Assembly (NCBI GenBank): GCA_903903935.1
Contig: CAIVAX010000304.1
Location: 1 to 7,606, forward strand
Direction: 5' to 3'
Source of the DNA: an uncultured Hyphomicrobiales bacterium
GTDB taxonomy: Bacteria > Pseudomonadota > Alphaproteobacteria > Rhizobiales > Beijerinckiaceae
DNA length: 7,606 nucleotides
Part shown: positions 7,197 to 7,606 of the stretch, piece by piece
Numbering within the stretch: position 1 is the first letter of the stretch
Layout of the letters: the number at the start of each line of letters is the position of its first letter
Notes under the pieces: model-generated
The model's input: only the letters and a program-made list of their open reading frames with translations
Told to the model about the DNA's origin: nothing
The model's database searches: none
Made by a program: the position numbers and the translations under genes

Positions 7197-7606
7197 TCAT
7201 GCCTCTGCGGCCAAAGCCTGACGCAGAGCATCTCGGCGGGCGGCTTTGTAAATATCGCTATAATCGCGCCGCCCCAATGGCCCTTGTTCAATTTCAAGGC
7301 AGACGAAAACCGGGCCCTGCATCTGCATCAAGACTGGCAGACGCGCCGCAAAGCTTGTCAGCTCCGTGATCGTTTCGGCATGGGCATAGCGGGCAGAGCG
7401 GGCCAGCCCTTCAAAGTCGACATCCTGATTAGGAATAGGATGGCCGCCATTGGCCTCATAGCTCTCATTCTTGAAAACGAAGTGCAGAAAATTCCGCGGC
7501 GCCACTTTGCCAATTGTCACGAGTGAGCTCAAATTCATCAGCAGGCTGCCGTCTCCATCGAGCACAATGATCTTGCGCTCTGGTCGCGCCAAGGCAAGCC
7601 CAAGGC
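7197..7606 (-). CDS. ThDP-dependent decarboxylase-like enzyme, C-terminal part
   Basis: The gene runs off the right edge of the window; 135 residues up to its TGA stop are visible, and the frame is open to the edge, so a TTG inside it is not the true start. The visible part is the C-terminal ThDP-binding domain of the TPP enzyme superfamily. It has LGLALARPE, then the GDGS motif (17-20 of the visible part), and about 26 residues later KNESYE, which fits the GDG-X24-27-N pattern that binds the Mg-diphosphate of the cofactor. The wording around it (GDGSLLMNLSSL, then NESYEANGGHP) most resembles phosphonopyruvate decarboxylase and the sulfopyruvate decarboxylase beta subunit; acetolactate-synthase-like enzymes are more distant. 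Whether it is a full one-chain enzyme or a small beta subunit depends on sequence outside the window. It converges with the crotonase gene, so the two are not in one operon here. Confidence 0.88.
   Translation of the reverse strand, partial: LGLALARPERKIIVLDGDGSLLMNLSSLVTIGKVAPRNFLHFVFKNESYEANGGHPIPNQDVDFEGLARSARYAHAETITELTSFAARLPVLMQMQGPVFVCLEIEQGPLGRRDYSDIYKAARRDALRQALAAEA

Noticed and set aside
7182..7526. Plus-strand open frame of 114 codons
   Set aside because: It is antisense to the ThDP-binding domain, whose GDGS and downstream Asn motifs show that the minus strand is coding.

Overview
The window carries most of a urease operon, followed by a secreted multidomain protein of unknown function, a crotonase-family gene, and the end of a convergent gene for a thiamine-diphosphate (ThDP) enzyme. 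Gene order, family resemblance, moderate GC by eye and codon use suggest a proteobacterium, most likely an alphaproteobacterium. This is an inference from the sequence alone; no search was run.

Urease block (1-4441, + strand): ureD (5' end outside the window), a fused gamma/beta subunit gene (ureAB), ureC, ureF and ureG. UreAB and UreC form the apoenzyme. UreD, UreF and UreG form the GTP-dependent complex that carbamylates the active-site lysine and inserts two nickel ions. The genes are tightly packed: a 19 bp gap, a 15 bp gap, a 7 bp gap and an ATGA overlap, so they are probably co-transcribed from a promoter upstream of the window. All catalytic and nickel-ligand residues of UreC and the GTPase motifs of UreG are present. 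The nickel chaperone gene ureE is not in its common place between ureC and ureF, nor after ureG.

Middle block (4442-6316): a short intergenic region holds a perfect TATAAT box and an 11 bp direct repeat that overlaps the predicted promoter. It precedes a protein of about 599 residues that probably starts at a TTG codon with a strong Shine-Dalgarno. The protein has a signal peptide, a SPOR-like N-terminal module, a middle region with an FG-GAP/VCBS-like DxDxDG loop and a GGAHCC motif, a proline-rich linker, and a C-terminal trypsin-like domain. That last domain has lost the expected catalytic His (Arg instead) and Ser (Gly instead), so it looks like a pseudoprotease. This is the least conventional item in the window.

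Right block (6317-7606): a crotonase-fold enzyme that lacks one of the two usual catalytic glutamates, then the C-terminal ThDP-binding part of a decarboxylase-like enzyme on the minus strand, converging on it and running off the window. No RNA genes, insertion sequences or CRISPR arrays were seen, and no gene-free stretch exceeds about 100 bp.
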